Source: Pseudomonas pseudonitroreducens
GTDB lineage: Bacteria; Pseudomonadota; Gammaproteobacteria; Pseudomonadales; Pseudomonadaceae
Direction: 5' to 3'
NCBI RefSeq assembly: GCF_021603645.1
Contig: NZ_BQHJ01000010.1
Span: 1 to 64,000, forward strand
Length of the DNA stretch: 64,000 nt
In this document: in pieces, positions 36,045 through 46,068 of the stretch
How the letters are laid out: the number at the start of each line of letters is the position of its first letter
Position numbering within the stretch: the stretch's first letter is position 1
Notes under the pieces: generated by a model
Told to the model about the DNA's origin: nothing
Databases searched by the model: none
What the model saw: only the letters and a program-made list of their open reading frames with translations
Position numbers and translations under genes: made by a program

Positions 36045-36712
36045 TTCGTTTCGAGCAGGTTGGCAAGCGCTACCCCAACGGCCATGTCGGCCTGCACGAG
36101 ATTTCGTTCCGCGTGCCGCGCGGCGAGATCATGTTCGTCACCGGCCATTCCGGCGCGGGCAAGAGCACCCTGCTGCGCCTGATCCTGGCGATGGAGCGGC
36201 CGACCTCCGGCAAGCTGCTGCTCGGCGGGCAGGACGTTTCGCGCATCTCCACCGCGCAGATTCCCTTCCTGCGCCGGCAGATCGGCGTGGTGTTCCAGAA
36301 CCACCAGTTGCTCGACGACCGCAGCGTGTTCGACAACGTCGCCCTGCCGATGCAGATCCTCGGCCTGCCCAAGGCGGAGATCGCCTACCGCGTCGAAGCG
36401 GCGCTGGAGCGGGTGAACCTGAAGGAAAAGGCCGAAGACCGTCCGTCCGACCTGTCCACTGGCCAGCAGCAGCGCGTTGGTATCGCCCGCGCGGTGGTAC
36501 ACCGTCCGGCCCTGCTGCTCGCCGATGAACCGACCGGTAACCTCGACCCGCGCCTGGCTTCGGAAATCATGTCGGTGTTCGAGGACATCAACCGCCTGGG
36601 CACCACCGTGCTGATCGCCAGCCACGACCTGGCGCTGATCGCGCGGATGCGCCACCGGATGATCACCCTGCAGCGCGGCCGCATCATCGCCGATCGTGAG
36701 GAGAACGCCTGA
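36041..36712 (+). CDS. ftsE: cell division ATP-binding protein
   Basis: 223-aa ABC ATPase of the FtsEX complex, which regulates septal peptidoglycan hydrolases. Walker A is GHSGAGKST at 35-43, the signature is LSTGQQQRVGIARA, and Walker B is LLLADEPTGNLD. It overlaps ftsY by 4 bp and ftsX by 1 bp (TGATG), giving a tight ftsY-ftsE-ftsX operon. Confidence 0.97.
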   Translation: MIRFEQVGKRYPNGHVGLHEISFRVPRGEIMFVTGHSGAGKSTLLRLILAMERPTSGKLLLGGQDVSRISTAQIPFLRRQIGVVFQNHQLLDDRSVFDNVALPMQILGLPKAEIAYRVEAALERVNLKEKAEDRPSDLSTGQQQRVGIARAVVHRPALLLADEPTGNLDPRLASEIMSVFEDINRLGTTVLIASHDLALIARMRHRMITLQRGRIIADREENA

Positions 36713-37722
36713 TGAGCGCCAATGACCTGCCGCGTGGCGAAGAAGAGGGCACCCCGACGCGCAACACGCGCGAGCGCCCGGAAGACAACGAACACCAGGA
36801 CCACAGCGCCTCGCTCTCGGCCTACGCGGAAAACCACCGCGCCAGCCTGATGGACAGCCTGCACCGCCTGGTCAGCCATCCCTTCGGCAGTTTCTTCACC
36901 TGCCTGGTGATGGGGATTACCCTGAGCCTGCCCATGGGCCTGTCGCTGCTGCTGAACAACGTCGAGCGCCTTGGCGGCTCCTGGCAGCGCGCCGCGCAGA
37001 TTTCCCTGTTCCTCGACCTCAAGGCCAGCGAGGCCCAGGGCCAGGACCTGCGCGAGCAGATCGAGAAAATGCCCGATGTCATCGAGGCACAGCTCATCAG
37101 TCGTGACGATGCGCTGAAAGAGCTGCAGGAACAGTCCGGTCTTGGCGAAGCGCTGAAGGAGTTGCCTGACAACCCGCTGCCGGCGGTCATCTCGGTGACG
37201 CCCAAGCAGATCGACAAGGCCCAGCTGGATGCCTTGCGTCAACGGCTCTCGGAACTGCCGGGTGTACAACAGGCGCAGCTGGACCTGGTCTGGGTCGAGC
37301 GGCTATCGGCAATCCTCAAGCTGGGTGACCGCTTCGTCTTCGGGCTGACCATCCTGCTGGTGCTGACCCTGTTGCTGGTGATCGGCAACACCATCCGCCT
37401 GCACATCGAAAATCGCCGTAACGAAATCGAAGTCATCAAGCTGGTCGGCGGGACGGACGGTTACGTGCGCCGCCCCTTCCTTTATATGGGCGCGCTGTAT
37501 GGCCTGGGCGCCGGCATCCTGTCATGGGCCCTGCTGGCCTTTGGCCTGGACTGGCTGAACAGCTCGGTGGTCAACCTGGCCGGGCTGTATGGCAGTGATT
37601 TCGGCCTGGCGGGCGTGCCGGTCGATGACGGCCTGTCGCTCACCGTGGGCGCCGTGCTGCTGGGCTGGATCGGTGCCTGGCTGGCCGTGGCGCGTCATCT
37701 GCGTGAGTTGGCGCCGCGCTGA
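36712..37722 (+). CDS. ftsX: cell division protein FtsX
   Basis: 336-aa membrane partner of FtsE. A hydrophilic cytosolic N-terminus of about 60 residues, rich in charged residues (RGEEEGTPTRNTRERPEDNE), precedes the first helix (SFFTCLVMGITLSLPMG). A periplasmic loop of about 110 residues then leads to three further helices near 205-225, 255-280 and 310-330. The four-helix FtsX layout is intact. Confidence 0.96.
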   Translation: MSANDLPRGEEEGTPTRNTRERPEDNEHQDHSASLSAYAENHRASLMDSLHRLVSHPFGSFFTCLVMGITLSLPMGLSLLLNNVERLGGSWQRAAQISLFLDLKASEAQGQDLREQIEKMPDVIEAQLISRDDALKELQEQSGLGEALKELPDNPLPAVISVTPKQIDKAQLDALRQRLSELPGVQQAQLDLVWVERLSAILKLGDRFVFGLTILLVLTLLLVIGNTIRLHIENRRNEIEVIKLVGGTDGYVRRPFLYMGALYGLGAGILSWALLAFGLDWLNSSVVNLAGLYGSDFGLAGVPVDDGLSLTVGAVLLGWIGAWLAVARHLRELAPR

Positions 37723-37750
37723 AACCCCCTGATTCTGCTGGGGGTCAAGT

Positions 37751-37787
37751 GGGTGTAAAGGAACTTTTACACCCGCTTGCAGTCAGA
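37751..37787 (+). promoter_or_regulatory. candidate sigma-E (AlgU) promoter of rpoH, overlapped by a hairpin
   Basis: GAACTT at 37761-37766, a 16-bp spacer, then TCAGA at 37783-37787, close to the sigma-E consensus GAACTT-N16/17-TCTGA, 46 bp before the rpoH start. P. aeruginosa rpoH is known to have an AlgU-dependent promoter. A perfect inverted repeat GGGTGTAAA (37751-37759) / TTTACACCC (37766-37774) surrounds the -35 hexamer, which forms most of its loop. Confidence 0.65.
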
Positions 37788-37833
37788 TTTCGCAGTGCTA
37801 CACTGCGCGAGTTTCGTGAATCGGAGGATTCGC

Positions 37834-38688
<855 letters not shown>

Positions 38689-38718
38689 CCGGCTTCGATG
38701 TGTTCCCGTTGAGACCGA

Positions 38719-38745
38719 GAACCGCACCCTGGTGCGGTTTTTTTC
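38719..38745 (+). terminator. rho-independent terminator of rpoH
   Basis: AACCGCACC - CT - GGTGCGGTT followed by six or more T, 31 bp after the rpoH stop. Confidence 0.92.
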
Positions 38746-38782
38746 TGTCCGCTCATTCTCTGTCCAGAGTCTGGAGAGCCCC

Positions 38783-39397
38783 ATGCCGCGCCTGCGTCCC
38801 GTCCACGGGATGTTTTTCCTGGTCATCGCCCTGCTGGCCTTTGGCCTGGGAACCTGGGTGGCCCGAACTTCTGCACCGCCCAAGCCGCCACAGTGGTTCA
38901 ACGACTGGAAGGAAAAGATTTTCGAGCCGTTGGCCGATGACCGCCTGACCCTCGGCCAGCTGCAGGACCAGCAGCCTGGAGAGCTATGGCTGACCGCCAG
39001 CCAGGACGGCCCGCAGCTGCATTACCGCGGCAAATTGGTGACCGAGGAAGGGCCCTGGCACGTCGAGGCGGAGCTGGCGCTGAGTGACGCCGAACATGCC
39101 AGCCTGGCCAAGGCCACTGGCATGCAGCCGACCAGCAAGGACCAGCCGCTGAGTGCCGATCTGATGGGGCAGTTGGGCAGCAAGCCAGTCTCCGAGCTGG
39201 CGCTGGCGCCGCAGGAAGACCTGGCGGTCGGCCGGCTGGCGGTGGGCCTGGGCGACCCGCGCCTGCGTCTGCAGGTCGATGGCGGCGAGGCCTGGGTTTA
39301 TCCGGAGAAGGGTATGACCGTGCTGCACCGTGACGGCACCCTGCAGTGGGTGCGAGTGGTGCCGCGCAATACCCTCAAGCTCAGCGAAGCGCCTTAA
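38783..39397 (+). CDS. membrane-anchored protein of unknown function
   Basis: 204-aa protein with one N-terminal helix (GMFFLVIALLAFGLGTWVA, about 9-27) and a soluble remainder facing the periplasm. The soluble part has no domain that I recognise; it is slightly acidic with several short strands. It lies between rpoH and mtgA and appears to be conserved there in Pseudomonas. The ATG at 38783 follows CTGGAGAG. Its TAA stop overlaps the TAA of convergent mtgA within TTAA. Confidence 0.75.
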   Translation: MPRLRPVHGMFFLVIALLAFGLGTWVARTSAPPKPPQWFNDWKEKIFEPLADDRLTLGQLQDQQPGELWLTASQDGPQLHYRGKLVTEEGPWHVEAELALSDAEHASLAKATGMQPTSKDQPLSADLMGQLGSKPVSELALAPQEDLAVGRLAVGLGDPRLRLQVDGGEAWVYPEKGMTVLHRDGTLQWVRVVPRNTLKLSEAP

Positions 39398-40083
39398 AGG
39401 CGTTCGAGATAGTCGCTCCCGCCCAATTGCCACATCTGCTGGCGGATCCACGAGGCGCGCTGGCGCACGTAAGGGCCGGGCTTGCCGGCGCTCCATTTGC
39501 GCGGGTTGGGCAGTACCGCGGCGAGCAGGCTGGCCTGCTGCTGCGACAGGCGCTTGGCGTCGACGCCGAAGTGATGCTGGGCGGCGGCCTGGGCGCCGAA
39601 CACGCCGGCATCCCATTCCACGCTGTTGAGGTAGACCTCGAGAATCCGCTGCTTGGACCAGAAGGTCTCGATCAGCAGGGTGAACCAGGCTTCGAAGCCC
39701 TTGCGCAGCCAGCTGCGCCCGGTCCAGAGGAAGACGTTCTTCGCCACCTGCTGGCTGATGGTGCTGCCGCCGCGAACCTTGCCGCCCTGCTCGTTGTGCA
39801 CCAGCGCCTTCTGGATTGCCGGCAGGTCGAAGCCGTGGTGCTCGGCGAACTTCTGGTCCTCGCCGGCGATCACCGCGAGCTTGAGGCTGTCCGGCAACTC
39901 GTCCCAGGAACGCCAGCTGCGCTGCAGGTCGATGGGCTTGCCGTTGAACCAGGACTCGACCTTGCGCTCGACCATCACCATGGTTCCCGGCGGCGGTACC
40001 CAGCGCAGGACGATGACCAGCGCCACGCTGATGGCGATGAACCAGAGCGCGATCTTTGACAGGCGGCGGAGGGCGTTGCGCAT
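39394..40083 (-). CDS. mtgA: monofunctional biosynthetic peptidoglycan transglycosylase
   Basis: 229-aa GT51 transglycosylase that polymerises lipid II. One N-terminal anchor helix (IALWFIAISVALVIVLRWV, about 11-29) precedes the catalytic domain. The catalytic Glu is in AVIAGEDQKFAEHHGFD, and the conserved GGSTISQQVAKNVFLW and KQRILEVYLNSVEWD motifs follow. Length matches the family. Confidence 0.96.
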   Translation of the reverse strand: MRNALRRLSKIALWFIAISVALVIVLRWVPPPGTMVMVERKVESWFNGKPIDLQRSWRSWDELPDSLKLAVIAGEDQKFAEHHGFDLPAIQKALVHNEQGGKVRGGSTISQQVAKNVFLWTGRSWLRKGFEAWFTLLIETFWSKQRILEVYLNSVEWDAGVFGAQAAAQHHFGVDAKRLSQQQASLLAAVLPNPRKWSAGKPGPYVRQRASWIRQQMWQLGGSDYLERL

Positions 40084-40149
40084 GCGGAGGCTTTGCCTGG
40101 GCGGATGAGCGGGCCATTATAGCGATACTCACCTGTCTGGAGCTGTCCC

Positions 40150-40518
40150 ATGCTGCGTACTTTCCTGATGCTCGCCGCGTTCTTCGGTTTCACCGGAGTG
40201 GCCCTCGGCGCGTTCGCTGCCCACGGCCTGAAGAACAAGCTCACGCCCGAGCACCTGGCGGTGTTCCAGACCGGCGTGCACTACCAGATGCTGCATGCCC
40301 TGGCGCTGTTCGGCGTGGCGCTGCTCACCGCGCACATCGGCGGCACCCTCATCAGCCTCGCCGGCTGGGCATTCACCGTCGGCATCCTGCTGTTTTCCGG
40401 CAGCCTCTACCTGTTGACCCTGGCGGGCCTGAGCGTGGGCATCATCACCCCGATCGGCGGCCTGTTCTTCCTGATCGGCTGGGCGTTGCTGCTGGTGGCG
40501 GCCTTCCAGCTGGGTTGA
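40150..40518 (+). CDS. DUF423 membrane protein
   Basis: 122-aa inner-membrane protein with four predicted helices, spanning almost its entire length. The opening with FTGVALGAFAAHGLK and the segment FQTGVHYQMLHALALFGVAL match the YgdD/DUF423 family. Function unknown. Start at 40150 has AGCTGTCCC upstream, no strong Shine-Dalgarno. Confidence 0.88.
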   Translation: MLRTFLMLAAFFGFTGVALGAFAAHGLKNKLTPEHLAVFQTGVHYQMLHALALFGVALLTAHIGGTLISLAGWAFTVGILLFSGSLYLLTLAGLSVGIITPIGGLFFLIGWALLLVAAFQLG

Positions 40519-40618
40519 CCCGAGCGTCAGAAAAGCCCGAGTGCGACGCCCGGATACCTTGGTCATCCGGCGCGATCGGGCTAGAATGCCGACCCCTCCA
40601 GCAATGACCGTCCCGCCC

Positions 40619-40819
40619 ATGCGTATTCAGTTGAACGGCGAACCTTTCGAGCTGCCCGACGGCCACACCGTCGCCAACCTGCTCGAGCGTCTCGACCTCA
40701 CCGGCAAGCGTGTCGCGGTCGAGCTCAACCAGGACATCGTGCCGCGCAGCCAGCACGCCGCCACCGCCCTGAGCGAAGGCGACCAGGTGGAAGTGGTGCA
40801 TGCCATCGGTGGCGGCTAG
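40619..40819 (+). CDS. thiS: sulfur carrier protein ThiS
   Basis: 66-aa ubiquitin-like sulfur carrier. The C-terminal Gly-Gly (HAIGGG) is the site of thiocarboxylate formation by ThiF. The start at 40619 gives [12 protein letters not shown], the standard opening. It precedes thiG by 59 bp and donates sulfur for the thiazole ring made by ThiG. Confidence 0.95.
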   Translation: MRIQLNGEPFELPDGHTVANLLERLDLTGKRVAVELNQDIVPRSQHAATALSEGDQVEVVHAIGGG

Positions 40820-40878
40820 TTCCCGTCGCCCCAGATTTTCAGGCCCCGCCCGCCTTCCTTTTCGTCAGGAGTGATCCG

Positions 40879-41685
40879 ATGAGCCAAGCTACTTCCAACC
40901 TGCCGGTCGACAAGCCTTTTACCCTGGCTGGCCGTACCTATAACTCGCGCCTGCTGGTCGGTACCGGCAAGTACAAGGACCTCGAAGAGACCCGCGTCGC
41001 CATCGAGGCCTCGGGCGCCGAGATCGTCACCGTAGCGGTGCGCCGCACCAACATCGGCCAGAACCCGGGCGAGCCCAACCTGCTGGACGTGATCCCGCCG
41101 GATCGCTACACCATCCTGCCGAACACCGCCGGTTGCTACGACGCCGTCGAGGCCGTGCGGACCTGTCGTCTGGCCCGCGAACTGCTGGATGGCCACAACC
41201 TGGTCAAGCTGGAAGTCCTGGCCGACCAGAAGACACTCTTCCCCAACGTCGTCGAAACCCTCAAGGCCGCCGAAGTGCTGGTCAAGGACGGCTTCGACGT
41301 CATGGTGTACACCAGTGATGACCCGATCATCGCCCGCCAACTGGCCGAGATCGGTTGCATTGCAGTGATGCCGCTGGCCGGCCTGATCGGCTCGGGCCTG
41401 GGCATTTGCAACCCGTACAACCTGCGCATCATCCTCGAAGAAGCCAGCGTTCCGGTGCTGGTGGATGCCGGTGTGGGTACCGCCTCTGACGCCACCATCG
41501 CCATGGAGCTGGGCTGCGAAGCCGTGCTGATGAACACCGCCATCGCCCACGCGCAGAATCCGGTGATGATGGCCGAGGCCATGAAGCACGCCATCGTCGC
41601 CGGCCGCCTGGCCTACCTGGCCGGCCGCATGCCGCGCAAGCTCTACGCGAGCGCGTCGTCGCCGATGACCGGCCTGATCAACTAA
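40879..41685 (+). CDS. thiG: thiazole synthase
   Basis: 268-aa ThiG. It forms the thiazole phosphate of thiamin from deoxyxylulose phosphate, dehydroglycine and ThiS thiocarboxylate. The Schiff-base Lys is K110 in [10 protein letters not shown]. Phosphate-binding segments [11 protein letters not shown] and [11 protein letters not shown] are intact. Confidence 0.97.
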   Translation: MSQATSNLPVDKPFTLAGRTYNSRLLVGTGKYKDLEETRVAIEASGAEIVTVAVRRTNIGQNPGEPNLLDVIPPDRYTILPNTAGCYDAVEAVRTCRLARELLDGHNLVKLEVLADQKTLFPNVVETLKAAEVLVKDGFDVMVYTSDDPIIARQLAEIGCIAVMPLAGLIGSGLGICNPYNLRIILEEASVPVLVDAGVGTASDATIAMELGCEAVLMNTAIAHAQNPVMMAEAMKHAIVAGRLAYLAGRMPRKLYASASSPMTGLIN

Positions 41686-41697
41686 CGTTTCCACTTC

Positions 41698-41738
41698 GAC
41701 GCGCGGGCCGGTTTGCCAGAAGCAACCGGCCCGCGCGT
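41698..41738. terminator. strong hairpin after thiG
   Basis: ACGCGCGGGCCGGTT pairs with AACCGGCCCGCGCGT over about 10 bases. The stem is long and GC-rich, but the following bases (GCATTTA) contain only three T, so it may be a terminator or simply an RNA-stabilising structure at the end of thiSG. Confidence 0.55.
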
Positions 41739-41762
41739 GCATTTACCCGCAAGGTCCGAGTC

Positions 41763-42491
41763 ATGAGTGACATTCCCGAAAATCAGCCCGAGAACCAGCC
41801 CGACGCCGATAACCGTCCGATGCGCGCCATCAAGAGCTTCGTGATGCGTGCCGGGCGCATGACCGAAGGCCAGCAACGCGGCCTCGATCAGGGCTGGCCG
41901 AAGTTCGGCCTGGAGTTGGCCGACGGTGCGCGGGACTTCGATGAAGTGTTCGGGCGCCAGGCGCCGCGCACCTTCGAGATCGGTTTCGGCATGGGCCACG
42001 CTACCCTGGAGATGGCTGCGGCCGCGCCGGAGCAGGACTTCATCGGTGTGGAAGTGCATCGTCCGGGCGTCGGTGCGCTGCTCAACGGCATGCTCACCCA
42101 GGACCTGACCAATATTCGCGTCTACAGCTGCGACGCCATCGAAGTGCTGCGTGACTGCGTGGCCGACGCCAGCCTCGATCGCCTGCTGCTGTTCTTCCCG
42201 GACCCGTGGCACAAGTCGCGTCACCACAAGCGTCGCATCGTGCAGCCGGCCTGGGCCGAGCTGGTGCGACAGAAGCTGAAGATCGGCGGCGTGCTGCACA
42301 TGGCCACCGACTGGGAACAATACGCCGAGCACATGCTGGAAGTGATGAATGCCGCACCCGGCTACCGCAACCTTTCGGCCGATAATACCTACGTGCCGCG
42401 CCCGGAAGAGCGCCCGGTCACCAAGTTCGAACGTCGCGGGGAGCGACTCGGCCATGGCGTCTGGGACCTGAAGTTCGAGCGCGTCGACTGA
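41763..42491 (+). CDS. trmB: tRNA (guanine(46)-N7)-methyltransferase
   Basis: 242-aa TrmB. SAM-binding motif [15 protein letters not shown] near residues 63-78; the signature [21 protein letters not shown] lies near 140-160 and holds the catalytic Asp of the family. An N-terminal tail of about 25 polar residues precedes it. Confidence 0.96.
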   Translation: MSDIPENQPENQPDADNRPMRAIKSFVMRAGRMTEGQQRGLDQGWPKFGLELADGARDFDEVFGRQAPRTFEIGFGMGHATLEMAAAAPEQDFIGVEVHRPGVGALLNGMLTQDLTNIRVYSCDAIEVLRDCVADASLDRLLLFFPDPWHKSRHHKRRIVQPAWAELVRQKLKIGGVLHMATDWEQYAEHMLEVMNAAPGYRNLSADNTYVPRPEERPVTKFERRGERLGHGVWDLKFERVD

Positions 42492-42499
42492 GGTATCGG

Positions 42500-42526
42500 A
42501 AAGGCCTGCGCAGCAGGCCTTTTTCA
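42500..42526 (+). terminator. rho-independent terminator of trmB
   Basis: AAGGCCTGC-GCA-GCAGGCCTT followed by TTT, 8 bp after the trmB stop. Confidence 0.9.
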
Positions 42527-42659
42527 CGCAGGAACACCCTACAGACCGGGACCACCCGGCAGGCCATGAAGGCCACCCTCACCTCCTGAATAAAAAGCGG
42601 CACCCGCCGCGGACGAAAATAAGAGTGATGGACAGGAGTCCGTCGCAAAGGAGTCTGCT

Positions 42660-44006
42660 GTGTTGAAGAAACTTGCTGTACTGCTGATGGCGGGGGCGTG
42701 GGCCCTGCCGGCGCAGGCGAAAGTCGATGCCACCGAGGCCGCTCGACTGGGCCGCGACCTGACGCCGATGGGGGCGGAGATGGCCGGCAACGCCAGCGGC
42801 ACCATCCCTGCCTGGACGGGCGGTATCACCAGCGCCCCGGCGGGATACCAGCCCGGCACCCACCACCTTGATCCGTATGCTGGCGACGCCATGCAGTACA
42901 AGATCGACAGCAAGAACCTGGCGCAGTACCAGGCGCTGCTCACGCCCGGCACCCAGGCGTTGCTGCAGGAGAACCCGGACTACTACCTGCGCGTCTTTCC
43001 CAGCCGCCGCAGTGCCTCCTTGCCCCAGCGCATCTATGACGCCACCCGCTTCAACGCCGAAAACGCGGAGCTGATTGCCGACGGCAACGGTGTGCAGGGC
43101 GCCGCCGCGGGCGTGCCGTTTCCGATTCCGAAGACCGGCCTGGAAGCCATCTGGAACCACATCATGCGTTATCGTGGCGAGCAGATTCACATGGTGACCA
43201 ACCAGGCCGCCGTGCTCGCCAGCGGTAGCTACAACCTGCTCAAGCTCGACCGCTACGTGTACTTCAACTATGGCCGCGAGGGCATGACCCCGCAGGACCT
43301 GAACAACACGCTGTTCTACTACAAGTACAACATTGTCGCCCCGGCGAAGCTCGCTGGTTCGGCGCTGGTGGTGCAGGAGACCATCGACCAGGTGCTGTCG
43401 ATCCGCAAGGCCTGGCGCTTCAACAGTGGCGAGCGCCGCGTGCGCCGCCTGCCGAGCCTGGCCTACGACACCCTGCAGCCGGACACCAACGGCCTGGCTA
43501 CCGCCGACACCGTGGACGTCTACAACGGCGCGCCGGACCATTACGAGTGGCAACTGCTGGGCAAGCGCGAGATGCTGGTGCCGTACAACAGCTACGCCGT
43601 GCACCAGAAGGGTATTCCCTACGCCGATATCCTCAGGACCAAGTCCCTCAACCCCGAGCTGCTGCGCTACGAGCCGCACCGCGTCTGGGTGGTCGAGGCG
43701 ACCCTGCGCAAGGGCATGGGCCATCCGTTCGCCAAGCGCCGCTTCTATCTGGACGAGGACAGCTGGCAGATCCTCGCTTCGGACATCTACAACGCCGATG
43801 GCAAGCTGATCCGCGCCCAGGAAGTGCACCCGATCAACTACTACGACGTACCCATGGTGCTCAGTACCCTGGAGGCGCTGTACGACTTCGAAGGCAAGCG
43901 CTACTTCGTCGACGGTCTGGACAACAACGAGCCGATGTACGACTTCAAGGTCCCGCTGGGGCCGCGCGACTTCACCCCGCAGGCATTGCGTCGCGAGGGC
44001 AACTGA
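42660..44006 (+). CDS. DUF1329 exported protein
   Basis: 448-aa exported protein. A signal peptide (MLKKLAVLLMAGAWALPAQA, residues 1-20) is followed by a large beta-rich domain, as in DUF1329 proteins, sometimes named outer-membrane lipoprotein-sorting-like. The family is often paired with a DUF1302 porin-like protein; no such partner is present here. GTG at 42660 is used as start because AAGGAG lies 6 bp upstream; a TTG follows directly. Function unknown, maybe envelope lipid handling. Confidence 0.88.
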   Translation: MLKKLAVLLMAGAWALPAQAKVDATEAARLGRDLTPMGAEMAGNASGTIPAWTGGITSAPAGYQPGTHHLDPYAGDAMQYKIDSKNLAQYQALLTPGTQALLQENPDYYLRVFPSRRSASLPQRIYDATRFNAENAELIADGNGVQGAAAGVPFPIPKTGLEAIWNHIMRYRGEQIHMVTNQAAVLASGSYNLLKLDRYVYFNYGREGMTPQDLNNTLFYYKYNIVAPAKLAGSALVVQETIDQVLSIRKAWRFNSGERRVRRLPSLAYDTLQPDTNGLATADTVDVYNGAPDHYEWQLLGKREMLVPYNSYAVHQKGIPYADILRTKSLNPELLRYEPHRVWVVEATLRKGMGHPFAKRRFYLDEDSWQILASDIYNADGKLIRAQEVHPINYYDVPMVLSTLEALYDFEGKRYFVDGLDNNEPMYDFKVPLGPRDFTPQALRREGN

Positions 44007-44015
44007 GTCCGACAG

Positions 44016-44043
44016 AGGCCGCCGAAAGGCGGCCTTCGTTTAT
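44016..44043 (+). terminator. terminator of the DUF1329 gene
   Basis: AGGCCGCC - GAAA - GGCGGCCT followed by TCGTTTA, 9 bp after the stop. The GAAA tetraloop is a stable loop type. Confidence 0.75.
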
Positions 44044-44059
44044 CTGCGCAAACGGACCT

Positions 44060-44139
44060 GTAGGAGCGAGCTTGCTCGCGAACAGCCCCAGCGGACGGTG
44101 CGCCAGGATAAAGCGTTCGCGAGCAAGCTCGCTCCTACA
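44060..44139. repeat. REP pair (GTAGGAGCGAGC family)
   Basis: GTAGGAGCGAGCTTGCTCGCGAAC and GTTCGCGAGCAAGCTCGCTCCTAC face each other across about 32 bp, between convergent genes. Confidence 0.92.
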
Positions 44140-44152
44140 GAAAACTGCTGCG

Positions 44153-44407
44153 TTATTCGATCAGCTCGGCACCCAGCACCGTGGTTTCCGGCATGCGCAT
44201 CGGTGCCGGGCTGATTTGCAGGTACTTGATACTGGTGCGCGGGATGATCAGCAGGTCGCCGTCCACCTCGATGCTGATGACCGGCGATTCCATCTGCTTG
44301 CGGATGCCGCGGGCCACTTCGGCGGGGGCGTCGCTCTGTTGCGGGAAGCGCAGCGCCAGGCGCTGGCCATCGGAGAAGTGCAGGTAGAGATGCTTGATCG
44401 GCTTCAT
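44153..44407 (-). CDS. small conserved protein, function unknown
   Basis: 84-aa soluble protein, no signal peptide or helix of membrane length. Segments YLHFSDGQRLALRFP and VDGDLLIIPRTSIKYLQI suggest a small beta-rich fold. The start at 44407 was taken because it opens MKPIKHLYLHF; the longer frame runs into the neighbouring gene. It follows the DUF3392 gene by 44 bp and is probably co-transcribed with it. Confidence 0.7.
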   Translation of the reverse strand: MKPIKHLYLHFSDGQRLALRFPQQSDAPAEVARGIRKQMESPVISIEVDGDLLIIPRTSIKYLQISPAPMRMPETTVLGAELIE

Positions 44408-44451
44408 GTGTCCTCCGGCGGGTGTGTGGCCAACCGCCGGAGGAACGCAGC

Positions 44452-44775
44452 TCAACTGCGGTCGGCGATCATGCCAATTACGAAGAACACTAGCAGCAGG
44501 ACGGGCGCCAGGGTGTAGTTGTTGAAATAGCCCAGGCCCTTGGCCAGCCACGGGGTGACGAAGACCATCGCCAGGCCGTAGCCCACGGCGCAGATCAGCA
44601 CGAACAGCAGGGTGCGGAAGACGAAGTTCAGGCTGCCGATGCGCTGCTGTACCCAGGCGTTGATCGCCGGGCCGAACAGCACCAGCACGGTGGCCATGAT
44701 CGCCAGGGCGATGTCGGACAGGTGGCCGCGGCACCAGCGGGAGACATTGGCAATCAGGTCGAGCGCGAAGTCCAT
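44452..44775 (-). CDS. DUF3392 membrane protein
   Basis: 107-aa inner-membrane protein with three predicted helices (about 22-40, 51-75 and 87-104) resembling the DUF3392 family. Function unknown. It begins 84 bp before the end of hemW on the same strand and may be the tail of the metX-to-hemW series or separately transcribed. Confidence 0.82.
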   Translation of the reverse strand: MDFALDLIANVSRWCRGHLSDIALAIMATVLVLFGPAINAWVQQRIGSLNFVFRTLLFVLICAVGYGLAMVFVTPWLAKGLGYFNNYTLAPVLLLVFFVIGMIADRS

Positions 44776-44859
44776 TGGGGCTCCTTGGGATCGAGAGTCG
44801 CCGGGGAGTGTACACGGCGGGCGACGCTGACGTCGCCCGGCCGCATATGAGTCAGGAAC

Positions 44860-46068
44860 TCAGGGCAGGAAGCGCTGCAGCAGGTCGTTGAGGAACAGCT
44901 GGCCGCGCTCGGTCGGCGCCAGACGAAGCGGGTCCGCCACCAGCAGGCCGTCCTTGCGCGCCAGGAGGCAGGCCTCCTCGATGGCCGCGAGCGGCAGGCC
45001 GGTGCGCTCGGTGAAGGTCGCCGCCGGCACGCCGTCGGTAAGACGCAGGGCGTTCATCATGAACTCGAACGGCAGGTCGCCGGCCTCCAGGTCGCGCTCG
45101 CCGGCCTGGAAGGGTTTCTCCGGGTTCAGGTAGTCCTTCGGCAGGCGAGTCTTCCAGGTGCGCAGGATGCGGCCTTCCGGTGTGCTCAGCTTGGCGTGGG
45201 CGCCGGCGCCGATGCCGAGGAAATCGCCAAAGGTCCAGTAGTTCAGGTTGTGCCGCGCGCGCTTGCCGTCACGGGCGTAGGCCGACGTCTCGTACTGGAC
45301 GTAGCCCGCCTGCGCGAGCAGTGCCTGGCCGGCCTCCTGGATTTCCCACAGCTGGTCGTCCTCGGGCAGCTCCGGCGGCTGGCTCCAGAATACCGTGTTC
45401 GGTTCCATGGTCAGCTGGTACCAGGACAGGTGCGTCGGGGTCAGGGCGATGGCTTGCTGCAGGTCGCTCAGTGCATCGGCGACACTCTGCTCCGGCAGGC
45501 CGTGCATCAGGTCCAGGTTGAAGTTGTCGAAGCCGGCGCGGCGGGCCATTTCGGCGGCGCGAATGGCTTCGTCACCATCGTGGATACGGCCCAGCGCCTT
45601 GAGCTTCTCGGCCTGGAAGCTCTGGATGCCGATGGACAGCCGGTTGATTCCCAGCTGGCGGTAGTCGGCGAACTTGGCCTGCTCGAAGGTGCCCGGATTG
45701 GCTTCAAGGGTGATCTCGATGTCGCTTTCGAAACCAACCTGCTGCTCCAGACCATCAAGGATGCGCCCCAGCGCCTTGGCGGAAAACAGGCTGGGCGTAC
45801 CGCCGCCGAAGAAGATCGAGGTCAGCTTGCGGCCGTGGACGTACCCGCGGTCGGCGGCCAGGTCAGCCAGCAGCGCCTCGACGTAGGCGTCTTCCGGCAG
45901 CTCCGGCCCGGCGGCGTGGGAATTGAAGTCGCAATAGGGACATTTGCGCACGCACCAGGGGATGTGTACGTACGCCGAGAGCGGCGGGAGCTGCAGGCTG
46001 CAGGCCGCAGGCTGCAGGTGGGGGCTTTTGCCTGGGGCCTGAAGCCTGTCGCCTGAAGCCTTGGTCAT
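44860..46068 (-). CDS. hemW: HemW, radical SAM haem chaperone
   Basis: 402-aa radical SAM protein of the HemW family (formerly labelled oxygen-independent coproporphyrinogen oxidase). The [4Fe-4S] motif CxxxCxxC is at C39, C43 and C46 (CVRKCPYC). HemW delivers haem to respiratory proteins and does not replace HemN. The first 30 residues ([20 protein letters not shown]) come from a repetitive DNA stretch and are not typical; no alternative ATG exists before the Cys motif, and the ATG overlaps rdgB by 4 bp, so they are presumably translated. Confidence 0.92.
   Translation of the reverse strand: MTKASGDRLQAPGKSPHLQPAACSLQLPPLSAYVHIPWCVRKCPYCDFNSHAAGPELPEDAYVEALLADLAADRGYVHGRKLTSIFFGGGTPSLFSAKALGRILDGLEQQVGFESDIEITLEANPGTFEQAKFADYRQLGINRLSIGIQSFQAEKLKALGRIHDGDEAIRAAEMARRAGFDNFNLDLMHGLPEQSVADALSDLQQAIALTPTHLSWYQLTMEPNTVFWSQPPELPEDDQLWEIQEAGQALLAQAGYVQYETSAYARDGKRARHNLNYWTFGDFLGIGAGAHAKLSTPEGRILRTWKTRLPKDYLNPEKPFQAGERDLEAGDLPFEFMMNALRLTDGVPAATFTERTGLPLAAIEEACLLARKDGLLVADPLRLAPTERGQLFLNDLLQRFLP
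45989..46062. repeat. short repeat tract (GCTGCAG / GCCTGAAG) inside the 5' end of hemW
   Basis: GCTGCAGGCTGCAGGCCGCAGGCTGCAG followed by GGGGCTTTTGCC, then GGCCTGAAGCCTGTCGCCTGAAGCC. These heptamer-like units resemble the intergenic GCCTGAAGCCTG repeats of Pseudomonas. Here they are read as hemW codons 3-27. Confidence 0.7.

Noticed and set aside
37723-37746. ACCCCCTGATTCTGCTGGGGGT as terminator of ftsX
   Set aside because: Short 6-bp stem with a long loop and no T run; read-through into rpoH is as likely.
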